Below, piece by piece: positions 15,983 through 24,317 of a stretch of DNA of 64,000 nucleotides (positions are counted from its first letter, which is position 1; each line of letters begins with the position of its first letter). Below the pieces are notes generated by a model. The model was not told the DNA's origin and ran no database searches. It saw nothing but the letters and a program-made list of their open reading frames with translations. Made by a program: the position numbers and the translations under genes. Origin of the DNA: CBDBCU01 sp965243185 (GTDB lineage Bacteria; Chloroflexota; Dehalococcoidia; Lucifugimonadales; UBA3495); assembly GCA_965243185.1 (NCBI GenBank), contig OZ251531.1, positions 248,001 to 312,000 of the forward strand, written 5' to 3'.

Positions 15983-17083
15983 TTATGCCCCCGACAAAGC
16001 CGGTATCTGTTCCGGCAAGTAGTGGTTGGCGCGAAATACCCGGTTGACAACCTGCCCCTCAGCATCGGCATAGAAGTAGGGATTGATATATTCCCAAACC
16101 ACTTGGCCGTCCGGAGTTACTTGAAACATCCGCCCGAACATACCCTCAGTTATCAGGGTGTTGCCGTTGGGCAGGCGGCGGGCGCCGGAAATGTAGGGGC
16201 TAAAAAAGTTGTAGGGCGGAGAGTCCTGGTAACTCCAGACGATTTCGTTGGTCGCCGGGTTGACCTCGATAACCCGGGAAAAGGGCAATCCGGTATGGCG
16301 GCGGTGAGAGCCGTTATCGTAAATCAGGATGTTGCCGTTGGGCAAAAGGCTGGGGTCGTGCTGCTGGGCCAGAACGGTATCGCCCAACTGCCAGACAATA
16401 TCCCCGGATTTCTGATCAATGATGCCGACGGTGGAGATGTTGCGGAAACTGAACAGCACCCGGTCATCGGGCAAGGGGGCGACGGTGTTGCCGTGGCTCC
16501 ATTCGTCGCGTAAGTCGTTAAAGGTAAGGATATGGATTGCCGGGTCGAGATGTTCGGCGGCGCGCCATTCCCAAATGCGGTTGCCATCCTGATCCACTTC
16601 GACAATGACATCAGCCCACATCCCTTCGGCATCAGTGCCGGGGACACCGCCCTTGACTTGGGCGGCCTGCTGCGGGTTCATCAATTCCACGGTCAGATAG
16701 ATAGCGCCGCCGTTGTCAGTCCGGCGGGCGTCGTGGTGGTGTTCCGGGTCGCAGTGTTCCCAAAGGATGTTGCCGTCCCAATCCACTTCCAGCATCACGC
16801 CGCCCTTAAAGCGTTTCCAGGAGGGAAAGCGTTCCCAAGTGTCATCCCGGGTCTTGCCGCCGTAAAAGAGATTGCCGTTGGGCAGCAGATAGCCGTACAA
16901 GCCCGGCGGATGGGGCAACTGCCACTGGTGGACTTCGTTGCCGTGCCAGTCCAGCAGATAGACCTGGCCGCTGCCGCTCATGGGGGCATAGACCACATAG
17001 CCGGGGCAAACCCGGGCTTCGTCGAGGGCGGTCAAGCCGGTTTGCGCCATCCGGCGGCGGGTTTGCGGGTCGAGGTTCGACAT
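15983..17083 (-). CDS. Arylsulfotransferase (ASST)-like propeller protein
   Basis: A 366-residue beta-propeller with repeated LPNGN turns (LLPNGNLFYGG, LLPNGNILIYD, RLPNGNTLITEG) and alternating WDGNILWE, QDGNRIWEW and DGQVVWEY blades, as in the arylsulfotransferase/ASST families. No signal peptide or lipobox is visible, so it is likely cytosolic, unlike periplasmic AssT. HHH around the DPEHHHDARRTDNGG loop may be the site of the catalytic His. It lies between mtnA and mtnP with 49 and 0 nt gaps and shares their SAM riboswitch. Its reaction is unknown; a role in sulfur or MTA metabolism is suggested only by context. Confidence 0.75.
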   Translation of the reverse strand: MSNLDPQTRRRMAQTGLTALDEARVCPGYVVYAPMSGSGQVYLLDWHGNEVHQWQLPHPPGLYGYLLPNGNLFYGGKTRDDTWERFPSWKRFKGGVMLEVDWDGNILWEHCDPEHHHDARRTDNGGAIYLTVELMNPQQAAQVKGGVPGTDAEGMWADVIVEVDQDGNRIWEWRAAEHLDPAIHILTFNDLRDEWSHGNTVAPLPDDRVLFSFRNISTVGIIDQKSGDIVWQLGDTVLAQQHDPSLLPNGNILIYDNGSHRRHTGLPFSRVIEVNPATNEIVWSYQDSPPYNFFSPYISGARRLPNGNTLITEGMFGRMFQVTPDGQVVWEYINPYFYADAEGQVVNRVFRANHYLPEQIPALSGA

Positions 17084-17132
17084 TCAGGCTCCTTTGGCGG
17101 CCGTGGGACGGCGGCCGGGTATTTGCTATGGG

Positions 17133-18188
17133 CTAGGCGGCGGCGTTGACCGCCAAGTTGAGACTTTCCAGATAAGGCGGGCGGGCTACGGCGTTTTCGG
17201 TGATGATGGCGCTGATGTAGCGATGGGGAGTGACATCAAAGGCCGGATTCAAGGCGGCTACGCCCACCGGAGCGGTAGGCTGGCCCTGGAAATGGGTAAC
17301 TTCGGCGGCCGGGCGTTCCTCGATGGCAATTTCATCCCCGGCGGCCAAGGCCAGGTCAACGGTGCTGGTGGGGGCGGCTACATAGAAAGGAATGTTGTTT
17401 TCCTTGGCCAAGACAGCCAAGGCGTAAGTGCCGATTTTGTTGGCGGTATCGCCGTTGGCGGCGATGCGGTCGGCGCCGGTGATGACGCAGCTGATTGCGC
17501 CGCGCTGCATCAGGATGCCGGCGGCGGAATCGACAATCAGCGTGGACGGGATGCCCAACTGCTGAAACTCCCAAGCGGTAAGGCGCGCCCCTTGCAGGAA
17601 GGGGCGGGTTTCGGTGTTGAAAACCTGGAAACGGCGGCCGGATTCCCAACCGGCGCGGATGACGCCCAAGGCGGTGCCAAAGGCGGAAGTAGCCAAGGCG
17701 CCGGTGTTGCAGTGGGTCAATACAGAGCCGCCATCGGGCATCAGGGCTTTGCCGAAATCGCCCATCCGCCGGTTGATGTCCGCATCCTCCTGCTGAATCA
17801 GGCGGGCTTCGGCTTCGAGCCGCGCCCGGATTTGTCCCAAATCGGGGGTTGCGGCGGCGGCTTGGGCGGCGACTTGGAGCATACGGCGCACGGCCCAGTG
17901 CAGGTTGACGGCGGTAGGGCGGGCGGCGTTGATGATTTCGGCGGCCGCTTGCAAATCGGCAAGAAAGGCGGCCGGGTCAGCCGCCGGCAGTTCCCGGGCA
18001 GCCATTACTACGGCATAGGCGGCAGTAACGCCAATGGCCGGAGCGCCGCGCACCTGCATATCGCGGATGGCGGCTACCGCATCCCGGTAGTCGGTCAACT
18101 CCAGGGTAATCTGCTCCAGAGGGAGGCGGGTCTGGTCGAGGAGGCGGAGGACGCCATCCTGCCACTGGATCGGATATATTTCGTTCAA
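17133..18188 (-). CDS. mtnA: S-methyl-5-thioribose-1-phosphate isomerase
   Basis: Isomerises methylthioribose-1-phosphate to methylthioribulose-1-phosphate in methionine salvage or the MTA shunt. Motifs: RDMQVRGAPAIGVTAAY near the N terminus, HCNTGALAT, NTETRPFLQGARLTAWEF and ITGADRIAANGDTANKIGTYALAVLAK. The start is TTG at 18188: AGGA lies 9-10 nt before it. An earlier in-frame TTG at 18224 falls in the U-tract of the riboswitch terminator and is rejected. Product 351 residues. First gene of the riboswitch operon. No mtnBCD partners are in the window. Confidence 0.94.
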   Translation of the reverse strand: MNEIYPIQWQDGVLRLLDQTRLPLEQITLELTDYRDAVAAIRDMQVRGAPAIGVTAAYAVVMAARELPAADPAAFLADLQAAAEIINAARPTAVNLHWAVRRMLQVAAQAAAATPDLGQIRARLEAEARLIQQEDADINRRMGDFGKALMPDGGSVLTHCNTGALATSAFGTALGVIRAGWESGRRFQVFNTETRPFLQGARLTAWEFQQLGIPSTLIVDSAAGILMQRGAISCVITGADRIAANGDTANKIGTYALAVLAKENNIPFYVAAPTSTVDLALAAGDEIAIEERPAAEVTHFQGQPTAPVGVAALNPAFDVTPHRYISAIITENAVARPPYLESLNLAVNAAA

Positions 18189-18222
18189 GGCAATGTTTCC
18201 TGCAATAGGGTAAGGGGCGGGC

Positions 18223-18252
18223 AATAAAAAAGCTTCTCCAGGGAGAGAAGCA
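18223..18252 (-). terminator. Riboswitch expression-platform terminator
   Basis: On the minus strand a GCTTCTC/GAGAAGC stem with a short loop is followed by TTTTTTATT, an intrinsic terminator 35 nt before the mtnA start. With SAM bound to the upstream aptamer it should form and block the operon. Confidence 0.9.
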
Positions 18253-18269
18253 CAGGTTGAACTGTAACT

Positions 18270-18405
18270 CCCTCATCTTTCGTCTCCCGTTACAACGGGG
18301 GAGACGCCGGATTTAGCACCTTGCCGGGTCAGCGGCGGTTAAGCTGCCGGCCGGGGCGGTTGCCTGGCTTCGTCGGGCCGTTCCCTCTGCCGTTCTGGAT
18401 AAGGG
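18270..18405 (-). promoter_or_regulatory. SAM-I riboswitch (S box) aptamer
   Basis: Read on the minus strand, the leader contains all S-box consensus blocks in order: CTTATCCAGAACGGCAGAGG, GGAACGGCCCGACGAAGCC, AGGCAACC, AAGGTGCTAAATCC, and after a variable GGGAGACG stem the closing AAAGATGAG. CTTATC and GATGAG pair as P1. It lies between a good promoter and an intrinsic terminator before mtnA. High SAM should turn off mtnA, the ASST-like gene, mtnP and probably ahcY-metK beyond. Confidence 0.96.
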
Positions 18406-18447
18406 TTCCAGATAGGGGTATTCGGTTTTTAAGGGTTGCCGGGGTTA

Positions 18448-18476
18448 ATAATAACGAATGATGGGGCGGGTGTCAA
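18448..18476 (-). promoter_or_regulatory. Sigma70-type promoter of the SAM operon
   Basis: Minus strand TTGACA, 17 nt, TATTAT. Transcription would begin near 18441, about 35 nt before the riboswitch P1 helix. Confidence 0.8.
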
Positions 18477-18556
18477 ATGGGGGGATGGGCTTTGGCACTG
18501 TCGCATCCTGAATCCGTTTCAGCCCCGCTTTTCAATTGCCGAGTCCCGCCCCGTTT

Positions 18557-19471
18557 TTACTGCTCCATGTGATACTTCAGGATTAGCGGGAGATGTTGGG
18601 GCAGCTGGGATACGCTGAGGGCATAGTCGCAGTGGCGATGCAACTGGGCCAGGTCTTGCGAGCGGGACAGCCAACCGCCGCCATCGACGACATTCACATA
18701 CTGGACGGCGGGACTGTTCTGGTTGGTGCGGAGGCCATTGTAGCGTTTTACATCGGCGTACATCTTTTCCTGCTCCCGGGCCCGCTGGCTTTGGGCTGAG
18801 GAAGTAGTGAGATTGTAAGAGGCCATAATGAGGATGCGCGGCAACACCAGCTCCGGCACTACCACGTCGACTTCCTTATCATCGACAAAGCTGACCTGCC
18901 CTTTTTGGTACTTGTATCCGGCTTGAGTAACCAGGTCGCTGATGGCTTTCTCGACGGCCAAGCCGGAGCTGGTGTTGTATTGAGCTTGCAAGCTATGGTG
19001 AATCTCCCGGGAAATACTGCTCTCAATCAAATTGAGAAAGTCGGCGGGCAGTCGCAGGCGTTCCCGGATGTACCACGGTACTTGCGGGGCCGAGTCGGGG
19101 TTGATTAGAAACTCAGCGATCGCTTTAGTGGCGGTTGCCGATTTCCGCCTTTCGTTCCAAGTGGCTTGGCCGGGACATAATGCCAAGCACACCCGATCCA
19201 TCACTTCCAAAGAGCCGGCACTGGTGGCAAGGAGCAGCTTTAGCCGTTGCTCGTATTCTTTAGCCGTGCTGACCGCCAAGAGGTCAATAATATCGGCGTC
19301 CGTACCGGGTTCCCCTTTATTGACTTGGGTAACAAACTCGGTGGCGTAGGCGATCCGGCTTTCTTTTGCCTCCTGGATTTCTTTCTCGACGCTCGGAAAA
19401 GTCAAGAAAACGCTCATCCCGGCGCGGAGTTGGGCGAGGATGAGCTTAGCGGGCGGGTTTGCGGCTTGCAA
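18557..19471 (-). CDS. Probable type II restriction endonuclease
   Basis: 304 residues, no family recognised with certainty. It follows an adenine methylase gene and overlaps its end by 26 nt, the usual REase position. A candidate PD-(D/E)XK core is in the C-terminal half: KEVDVVVPELVLPRILIMASYN, followed by a basic helical segment (AREQEKMYADVKRYNGL) and YVNVVDGGGWLSRSQDL. I chose TTG 19471 because GGGAGG is 7 nt before it. ATG 19417 is the alternative if the first 18 codons are not used, and the frame to 19546 is methylase read out of phase. Confidence 0.7.
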   Translation of the reverse strand: MQAANPPAKLILAQLRAGMSVFLTFPSVEKEIQEAKESRIAYATEFVTQVNKGEPGTDADIIDLLAVSTAKEYEQRLKLLLATSAGSLEVMDRVCLALCPGQATWNERRKSATATKAIAEFLINPDSAPQVPWYIRERLRLPADFLNLIESSISREIHHSLQAQYNTSSGLAVEKAISDLVTQAGYKYQKGQVSFVDDKEVDVVVPELVLPRILIMASYNLTTSSAQSQRAREQEKMYADVKRYNGLRTNQNSPAVQYVNVVDGGGWLSRSQDLAQLHRHCDYALSVSQLPQHLPLILKYHMEQ

Positions 19472-20369
19472 GGTGTTCCTCCCGGATGTCTTTGTCGCGG
19501 ATGGAAACGATTTTGCCCAAGTGCAGGGAAACATAGGCGCTGCCAATGGTAACGGCGCGGGCTTGATCGAGTTTGGTTTGGGCTACTTCCTGATAGTGGC
19601 GGTCAATTTCGGCGCCGATATACTGGCGTCCCATCTGTTTCGCGGCGACCGCCGCGGAGCCGCCGCCGCAAAAGGGGTCAACTATGATGTCGCCGGCGTC
19701 GGTGGACATCAGGATTAGCCGTTCAATCAGATGGACGGGCAATTGGCAAGGATGGGCGGCGATGCGCTTGCTGGCGTGGCGGACGCGATGAATGTCATCC
19801 CAAACATCGCTGATTTGGGTACCGAAAGGATGCCGCATATATTCCTTGCCGCCGTAGTCTTTCGCATAGGCTTGGCACTCCCGGCACTGCCGATGGGGGG
19901 CGCGGACATCGTAAAACTTGGCGTTATTCCGCCCTTTGGTATAGAACAGGATACCGTAGTGGGCGGGCTGAAGGGTTTTCCCCAAGGGCTTGCCCCCGGA
20001 GTTCCACGCTATCCAGTGCCGGAAGTCCAGCAGTTCGTTGAGGATAGCCGAGGAGTAGGTCAGGAGCTTGGGGATGTTGTAAAGAAACAAGGCGCCGCCG
20101 GGAGTCAGTATGCGGCTGGCTGCGGTCAGCCAATCCCGGGTCCAGTCCAGGTACTGGTTCAGGGGCAGCTTGTCCTTATAGGACTCGTACTTCTTATCCA
20201 AGTTAAAGGGCGGGTCGGCAAAGACCATCTGCGCGCAGCCGGAGGGCAGTTGCTCCATCAGGGTAAGGCAGTCCTCGAGATTTACCCGGTTAAGAACCGC
20301 GTCGAGGTACCAGGTCGGGGAGGAATCCGTCTCGACTATTCGGGGTTCCTCGATAACAGATAGTACCAT
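19446..20369 (-). CDS. Beta-class DNA N6-adenine methyltransferase
   Basis: Methylates adenine in the site cut by the neighbouring endonuclease (inferred). The catalytic motif DPPF (about residue 52) comes before the SAM-binding motif DPFCGGGSAAVAAKQMGRQYIGAE near residue 235, the order of the beta group. Between them is the target-recognition region with HRQCRECQAYA. Length 307. A promoter-like TTGACA is about 60-90 nt upstream of the ATG. Whether other modification activity exists cannot be told. Confidence 0.9.
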   Translation of the reverse strand: MVLSVIEEPRIVETDSSPTWYLDAVLNRVNLEDCLTLMEQLPSGCAQMVFADPPFNLDKKYESYKDKLPLNQYLDWTRDWLTAASRILTPGGALFLYNIPKLLTYSSAILNELLDFRHWIAWNSGGKPLGKTLQPAHYGILFYTKGRNNAKFYDVRAPHRQCRECQAYAKDYGGKEYMRHPFGTQISDVWDDIHRVRHASKRIAAHPCQLPVHLIERLILMSTDAGDIIVDPFCGGGSAAVAAKQMGRQYIGAEIDRHYQEVAQTKLDQARAVTIGSAYVSLHLGKIVSIRDKDIREEHLASRKPAR

Positions 20370-20428
20370 TTGGCTGCCTCGCGTTCAGGGTTGCTTGGCT
20401 ATAGAACTAACTTGCTATAGCCGGCATT

Positions 20429-20457
20429 ACTCTAAATAATGAATGGGGTGATGTCAA
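20429..20457 (-). promoter_or_regulatory. Probable promoter of the methylase-REase pair
   Basis: Minus strand TTGACA, 17 nt, TAGAGT. Divergent from the pncB promoter. Confidence 0.55.
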
Positions 20458-20493
20458 GGGTTTAGCAGTGCGGAAACGGGATAACCGGGCAAT

Positions 20494-20523
20494 TTGACAG
20501 GATTGGCAGGGGGCAAACATAAT
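20494..20523 (+). promoter_or_regulatory. Promoter of leaderless pncB mRNA
   Basis: TTGACA, 18 nt, CATAAT. The -10 ends 9 nt before the first candidate ATG, so the mRNA would start within a few bases of the codon. No SD is present. Confidence 0.75.
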
Positions 20524-20532
20524 AGCCGCATC

Positions 20533-21918
20533 ATGATGGCTAACAGCTATGAATTTTCCCCGGATACCCTGCCCCGGTTTGCCGACTGGTATGAGTTGAC
20601 GATGGGGCAGGCTTATTTTGAGCGGGGGATGTTCGGGACGGGGGTGTTCAGCCTGTTGGTCCGCAACTTGCCGGCGAACCGGGGGTATCTGGTTTGCGCG
20701 GGGTTGGAGGAGGGGCTGGAGTTTCTGGAGAACTGGCATTTCGGGCCGGAGAGCATTGACTATCTGCGGGGGACGGGGCTGTTCCGGGGGGAGTTTCTGG
20801 AGTATCTGGCGGGGCTGCGCTTTAGCGGCAGGGTGCGGGCGTTGGCTGAGGGGCGGCTTTACTTTGGCAATGGGCCGATTTTGGAAGTAACGGCGCCGGT
20901 TATTGAGGGGCAACTGGTCGAGACCTGGCTGATTAACCGGCTGAACTTTCAGAGTTTGCAGGCCACGATCGCCGCCCGGTGTGTGGACGCGGCCGAGGGG
21001 CGGGTCGTGTCGGACTTCGGGGCGCGGCGGGCGCCGGGATTGGAGGCGGCGTTGACGATGGCCCGGGGCGGTTACATTGCCGGGTTTCAGTCCACCAGCA
21101 ATGTATTGGCGGCGCAACGGTACGGGATACCGCCGGCCGGCACGATGGCTCATTCCTACATCACCGCCTTTCCCAACGAAATTGACGCTTTCCGGGCTTA
21201 CGCCGCTACCTTTCCGCAGCGCACTATTCTGCTATTGGATACCTATGACACCATTGCCGGGGCGCATAATGCCGCCATTGTGGGGCAGGAAATGGCGGCG
21301 GCCGGGCAGCGGCTGGCCGGGGTGCGGCTGGATTCCGGGGATTATGGGCAATTGAGCCGGCGGGTGCGGGGGATTTTGGATAATGCCGGGTTGGATTATA
21401 CGCAAATCGTGGTCAGCGGCGGGTTGGATGAGTACGCTATTGAGGAACTGGTAGCCGGCGGCGCGCCCATTGACCTATTCGGGGTGGGAACGAAGGTCAG
21501 CGTGGCCGGGGATGCGCCTTATACCGATCTGGCGTATAAGCTGGTAAGCTACGATGGGGAGCCGGTGATGAAACTGAGTCCGGGCAAGGTATCGCCGCCG
21601 GGGGCCAAGCAGGTGTATCGGGTAAGGGATGCAGCCGGTCAATTCGAGCGGGATATTGTGGCGTTGGATACGGAACGGCTGCCGGGCGGAGAGCCGCTAC
21701 TGGAAACGGTGATGATTGACGGGCGGCGCACCCGGCCGGCGCCTAGTTTGTCGGAAATACGGGAACGGTTCAACCGGGATTTCGGGCAGCTGCCGGAGCA
21801 TTACCGGCGATTGCGGCGGCCGCCGCGCTACCCGGTAGCGTTCAGTCCCGCCCTGCAACGGCTGACTAACCGGGTGCAGGGCAATCTGTTGGAAAAGTTG
21901 GAGAGTCCCCAGGAGTAA
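20533..21918 (+). CDS. pncB: Nicotinate phosphoribosyltransferase
   Basis: First step of NAD salvage from nicotinate: nicotinate, PRPP and ATP to nicotinate mononucleotide. Seen are the N-terminal DWYELTMGQAYF, the SDFGARRAPG loop, GTMAHSYITAFPNEIDAFRAYA containing the catalytic His, LLLDTYDT, RLDSGDYGQL and FGVGTKVSV. From the first ATG at 20533 (a second is at 20536) the product is 461 residues. The frame continues 13 codons upstream to a TTG, but that TTG is the promoter -35 box. No SD exists, so I infer leaderless translation. It precedes the ETF gene by 4 nt. Confidence 0.95.
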   Translation: MMANSYEFSPDTLPRFADWYELTMGQAYFERGMFGTGVFSLLVRNLPANRGYLVCAGLEEGLEFLENWHFGPESIDYLRGTGLFRGEFLEYLAGLRFSGRVRALAEGRLYFGNGPILEVTAPVIEGQLVETWLINRLNFQSLQATIAARCVDAAEGRVVSDFGARRAPGLEAALTMARGGYIAGFQSTSNVLAAQRYGIPPAGTMAHSYITAFPNEIDAFRAYAATFPQRTILLLDTYDTIAGAHNAAIVGQEMAAAGQRLAGVRLDSGDYGQLSRRVRGILDNAGLDYTQIVVSGGLDEYAIEELVAGGAPIDLFGVGTKVSVAGDAPYTDLAYKLVSYDGEPVMKLSPGKVSPPGAKQVYRVRDAAGQFERDIVALDTERLPGGEPLLETVMIDGRRTRPAPSLSEIRERFNRDFGQLPEHYRRLRRPPRYPVAFSPALQRLTNRVQGNLLEKLESPQE

Positions 21919-21922
21919 GCGG

Positions 21923-23773
21923 ATGAAAATGGCGGTGTGCGTCAAGTATGTGCCGGTGATGTCCCGCATCACCTTTGACTACGAAAGCAAGACCATCAAC
22001 CGGGAAGGGGTGCCGTCGGAGGTGAATCCTTTTGATGTATTGGGCTTGGTGCGGGCGGTGGAGTTGAAATCGGAGACGGGGGATGAAGTGGTAGCCCTGT
22101 CGATGGGGCCGCCGCAAGCGGCCGAGGGGCTGACGACCTGCCTGGCCCTGGGGGCGGACCGGGCGGTACTGCTGAGCGACCGGGCGTTGGCCGGTTCGGA
22201 TACGCTGGCGACGGCGCGGGCGTTGAGTTTGGCGTTGGCACGGGAAAAGCCGGATTTGATTGTCTGCGGGCGGAACAGCGCGGATGCCGAAACCGGGCAA
22301 GTGGGGCCGGAATTGGCGGAACTGCTGGACATCCCGCACATCAGCCAGGTTCGGAAATTGGAGTATCAAGCCGAGAGCAAGCGGATAGTAGCCGAGCGGA
22401 TAACGGACGAGGGGTATCAGGTTATCGAGTGCGACTTGCCGGCGTTGGTGTGCGTTACGGAGGGAGTGGCGGCGGAAACTTTTGCCAATCGGGAGCAGAT
22501 GGCGGCGGCCCGGGAGAAACCGGTCGAGGAGTTGACTTGCGCCCAGCTTTCCAGTGATTTGGCGCAGTTCGGGCTGGCCGGTTCGCCGACTTGGGTGGCG
22601 GATATTCGGCTGGTGGAGCCGACGCGGCAGGGGCTGCTGATTGAGGGGGAAAGCCCGGCAGCGGCGGCGGCACAGGCGGCGCAAGTAGTGCGGGAACGGT
22701 TGGAAGCATTGCAAGGGGAGCCGGGGGCTGAACGGCGGCCGGTTGGCGGGGGCGGGGGAATTCGCTATCCGGGGAGCCGGGAAGGAAGTATCTGGGTGGT
22801 AGCGGAAAGGGCTGGCGGCGGGCTGCGGCGGGTAACTTTGGAATTGTTGGGCAAGGCCCGGGAGTTGGCGGGGACTACCCATAGCGAAGTGGCGGCGGTA
22901 CTGATAGGAGATGCGGCTCCGGAACTTGTCCGGGAGTTGGCGGCTTATGGGGCGGACCGGATTTTGACGCTGGACAATAGCGGTTTGGGGCCGGTGTGCA
23001 GCCGGGGCGTGGCGGCGGCTTTGGCGGCAGCGATGGATGCGGCGCAGCCCTATGCGGTATTGTTGGCGGCGACGGCGGACGGGCGGGATTTGGCGTCGCG
23101 GAGCGCCGCCCGGTTGGGGTTGGGATTGACCGGGGATGCTATCGACTTGGAGATTGATGAGGAGGGGCGGCTGGTACAGTTGAAGCCGGCGTTGGGGGGG
23201 AATGTCATCGCGCCGATTTTGTCAAAGACTTTGCCCAACCTGGTTACGCTACGGCCGGGGGTATTGACGCCTATGGAGCCGGATTATGGGGCAACGGCGG
23301 CAGGGGAGGTTTTGGCGGCGCCGGCGTTTGCGGGGGCGGACATCCGGCTGCGGGAAAGCCATTATCAGGAGGATAGCGGGGGGATTGAACTGGCACAGGC
23401 GCGGGTAGTGCTGGGGGTAGGTATGGGAATTGGCGGGCCGGAGAGTTTGCCGGAAGTGCGGGAGTTAGCGGCGGGAATGGGGGCGGTACTGGCGACGACG
23501 CGGAATGTGGTACACGCCGGTTGGCTGCCACATCAGGTACAGGTGGGCATCAGCGGGCGGGCGATTGCGCCGCCGGTGTATCTGGCGGTGGGGATCCGGG
23601 GGGTGTTCGACCATACTGTGGGAGTGCAGAAGGCGGGGGTGATTGTGGCGGTGAATACGAACCGGCGGCATCCGATATTCCGGGCGGCGGACTGCGGGAT
23701 AGTGGGGGATTGGCGGGAGTATCTGCCGGCGTTGGCGGCGGCGTTGCGGCCGGTTTTGGCGGAGTTCGAGTAG
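21923..23773 (+). CDS. Electron transfer flavoprotein, EtfB-EtfA fusion
   Basis: Carries electrons from acyl-CoA dehydrogenases and similar enzymes to a quinone reductase. Residues 1-265 are the beta subunit (KMAVCVKYVPVMSRITFD, the GRNSADAETGQVGPELAELL signature). A Glu/Arg/Gly-rich linker covers about 266-288. Residues 289-616 are the alpha subunit with its FAD domain (GISGRAIAPPVYLAVGIRGVFDHTVGVQ, VNTNRRHPIFRAADCGIVGDW). ETF is normally two genes. The frame is open throughout, with no sign of sequence error in the GC-rich joint. It lies 4 nt after pncB, and an acyl-CoA dehydrogenase is 3 kb downstream. Confidence 0.92.
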   Translation: MKMAVCVKYVPVMSRITFDYESKTINREGVPSEVNPFDVLGLVRAVELKSETGDEVVALSMGPPQAAEGLTTCLALGADRAVLLSDRALAGSDTLATARALSLALAREKPDLIVCGRNSADAETGQVGPELAELLDIPHISQVRKLEYQAESKRIVAERITDEGYQVIECDLPALVCVTEGVAAETFANREQMAAAREKPVEELTCAQLSSDLAQFGLAGSPTWVADIRLVEPTRQGLLIEGESPAAAAAQAAQVVRERLEALQGEPGAERRPVGGGGGIRYPGSREGSIWVVAERAGGGLRRVTLELLGKARELAGTTHSEVAAVLIGDAAPELVRELAAYGADRILTLDNSGLGPVCSRGVAAALAAAMDAAQPYAVLLAATADGRDLASRSAARLGLGLTGDAIDLEIDEEGRLVQLKPALGGNVIAPILSKTLPNLVTLRPGVLTPMEPDYGATAAGEVLAAPAFAGADIRLRESHYQEDSGGIELAQARVVLGVGMGIGGPESLPEVRELAAGMGAVLATTRNVVHAGWLPHQVQVGISGRAIAPPVYLAVGIRGVFDHTVGVQKAGVIVAVNTNRRHPIFRAADCGIVGDWREYLPALAAALRPVLAEFE

Positions 23774-23791
23774 GCGGGGGATGCCGGAATA

Positions 23792-23819
23792 GGCGGAAAC
23801 CGCGGCCGCGGTTTCCGCC
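23792..23819 (+). terminator. Perfect 28-nt palindrome after the ETF gene
   Basis: GGCGGAAACCGCGG followed by its exact complement CCGCGGTTTCCGCC. It could end transcription or block exonucleases, but there is no U-tract. Confidence 0.5.
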
Positions 23820-23859
23820 GTGTCGGGAGGCGGTTGGCAAGGCTGGTCTTTAGGGTTGC

Positions 23860-24240
23860 CTGCGTCAGGGGGAACAGCGGCGTACATCCAGCACGACGTT
23901 TCCCGACCAGACTGCCGAGGACGATAGCGAGACCTTGAATTGGCTGCTACGCCGGTTGGGTATGGTTGCCCTTGCGGCGCGTGGCCCAGTTTTGCTACCG
24001 TTGGTTGACCGACCTCCAGTCAACCTAGCACCAACTCTTACGGCTATTGAGATTTGCCGTTTCCCAAGTCTTGGGGATAGGGGGCCTTAATCCCGTTTCC
24101 CCGTGGGGGTAATGGAGTAGGGGCGCCCGCAAGCCGGGTGAGGGTTTGCGGGGCCCACCTCGCGAAGTGGGCTTGTAGGCAACGGTAAGCTAGCGAAACG
24201 TTAAGACCCTGCGTCCAGGGGCCCGGTTAACCGTGACGAT
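23860..24240 (+). ncRNA. Candidate structured RNA of unknown family
   Basis: A 380-nt stretch with no plausible ORF but many stable local stems on the plus strand. Examples are GGTTGAC/GTCAACC at 24003-24025, CGGC/GCCG near 24041-24059, CCCGCAA/TTGCGGG around 24126-24152, GCCCAC/GTGGGC with a CTCGCGAA loop around 24153-24172, and CCCTG/CAGGG near 24207-24220. Such spacing is like a compact ncRNA rather than noise in GC-rich DNA. It is not tmRNA, RNase P, 4.5S/SRP or 6S by any signature I know. One possibility is a HEARO (IscB omega) type RNA without its protein. Strand is inferred only from stem geometry. Confidence 0.45.
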
Positions 24241-24317
24241 TATTATTATGGGGGATGGTTTGGCTGTTTGTCAAGTGGTTGAGGGAATGAATTTTCGGAT
24301 TGATTTTGAGATTGGGG

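Noticed and set aside
18188..18224. Upstream TTG start for mtnA at 18224
   Set aside because: It lies in the U-tract of the riboswitch terminator and lacks an SD; TTG 18188 has AGGA at the right distance.
23860..24240. Assignment of the structured region as tmRNA, RNase P RNA or SRP RNA
   Set aside because: No tRNA-like ends or tag frame, no P4-type conserved blocks, no SRP GGAA tetraloop region.
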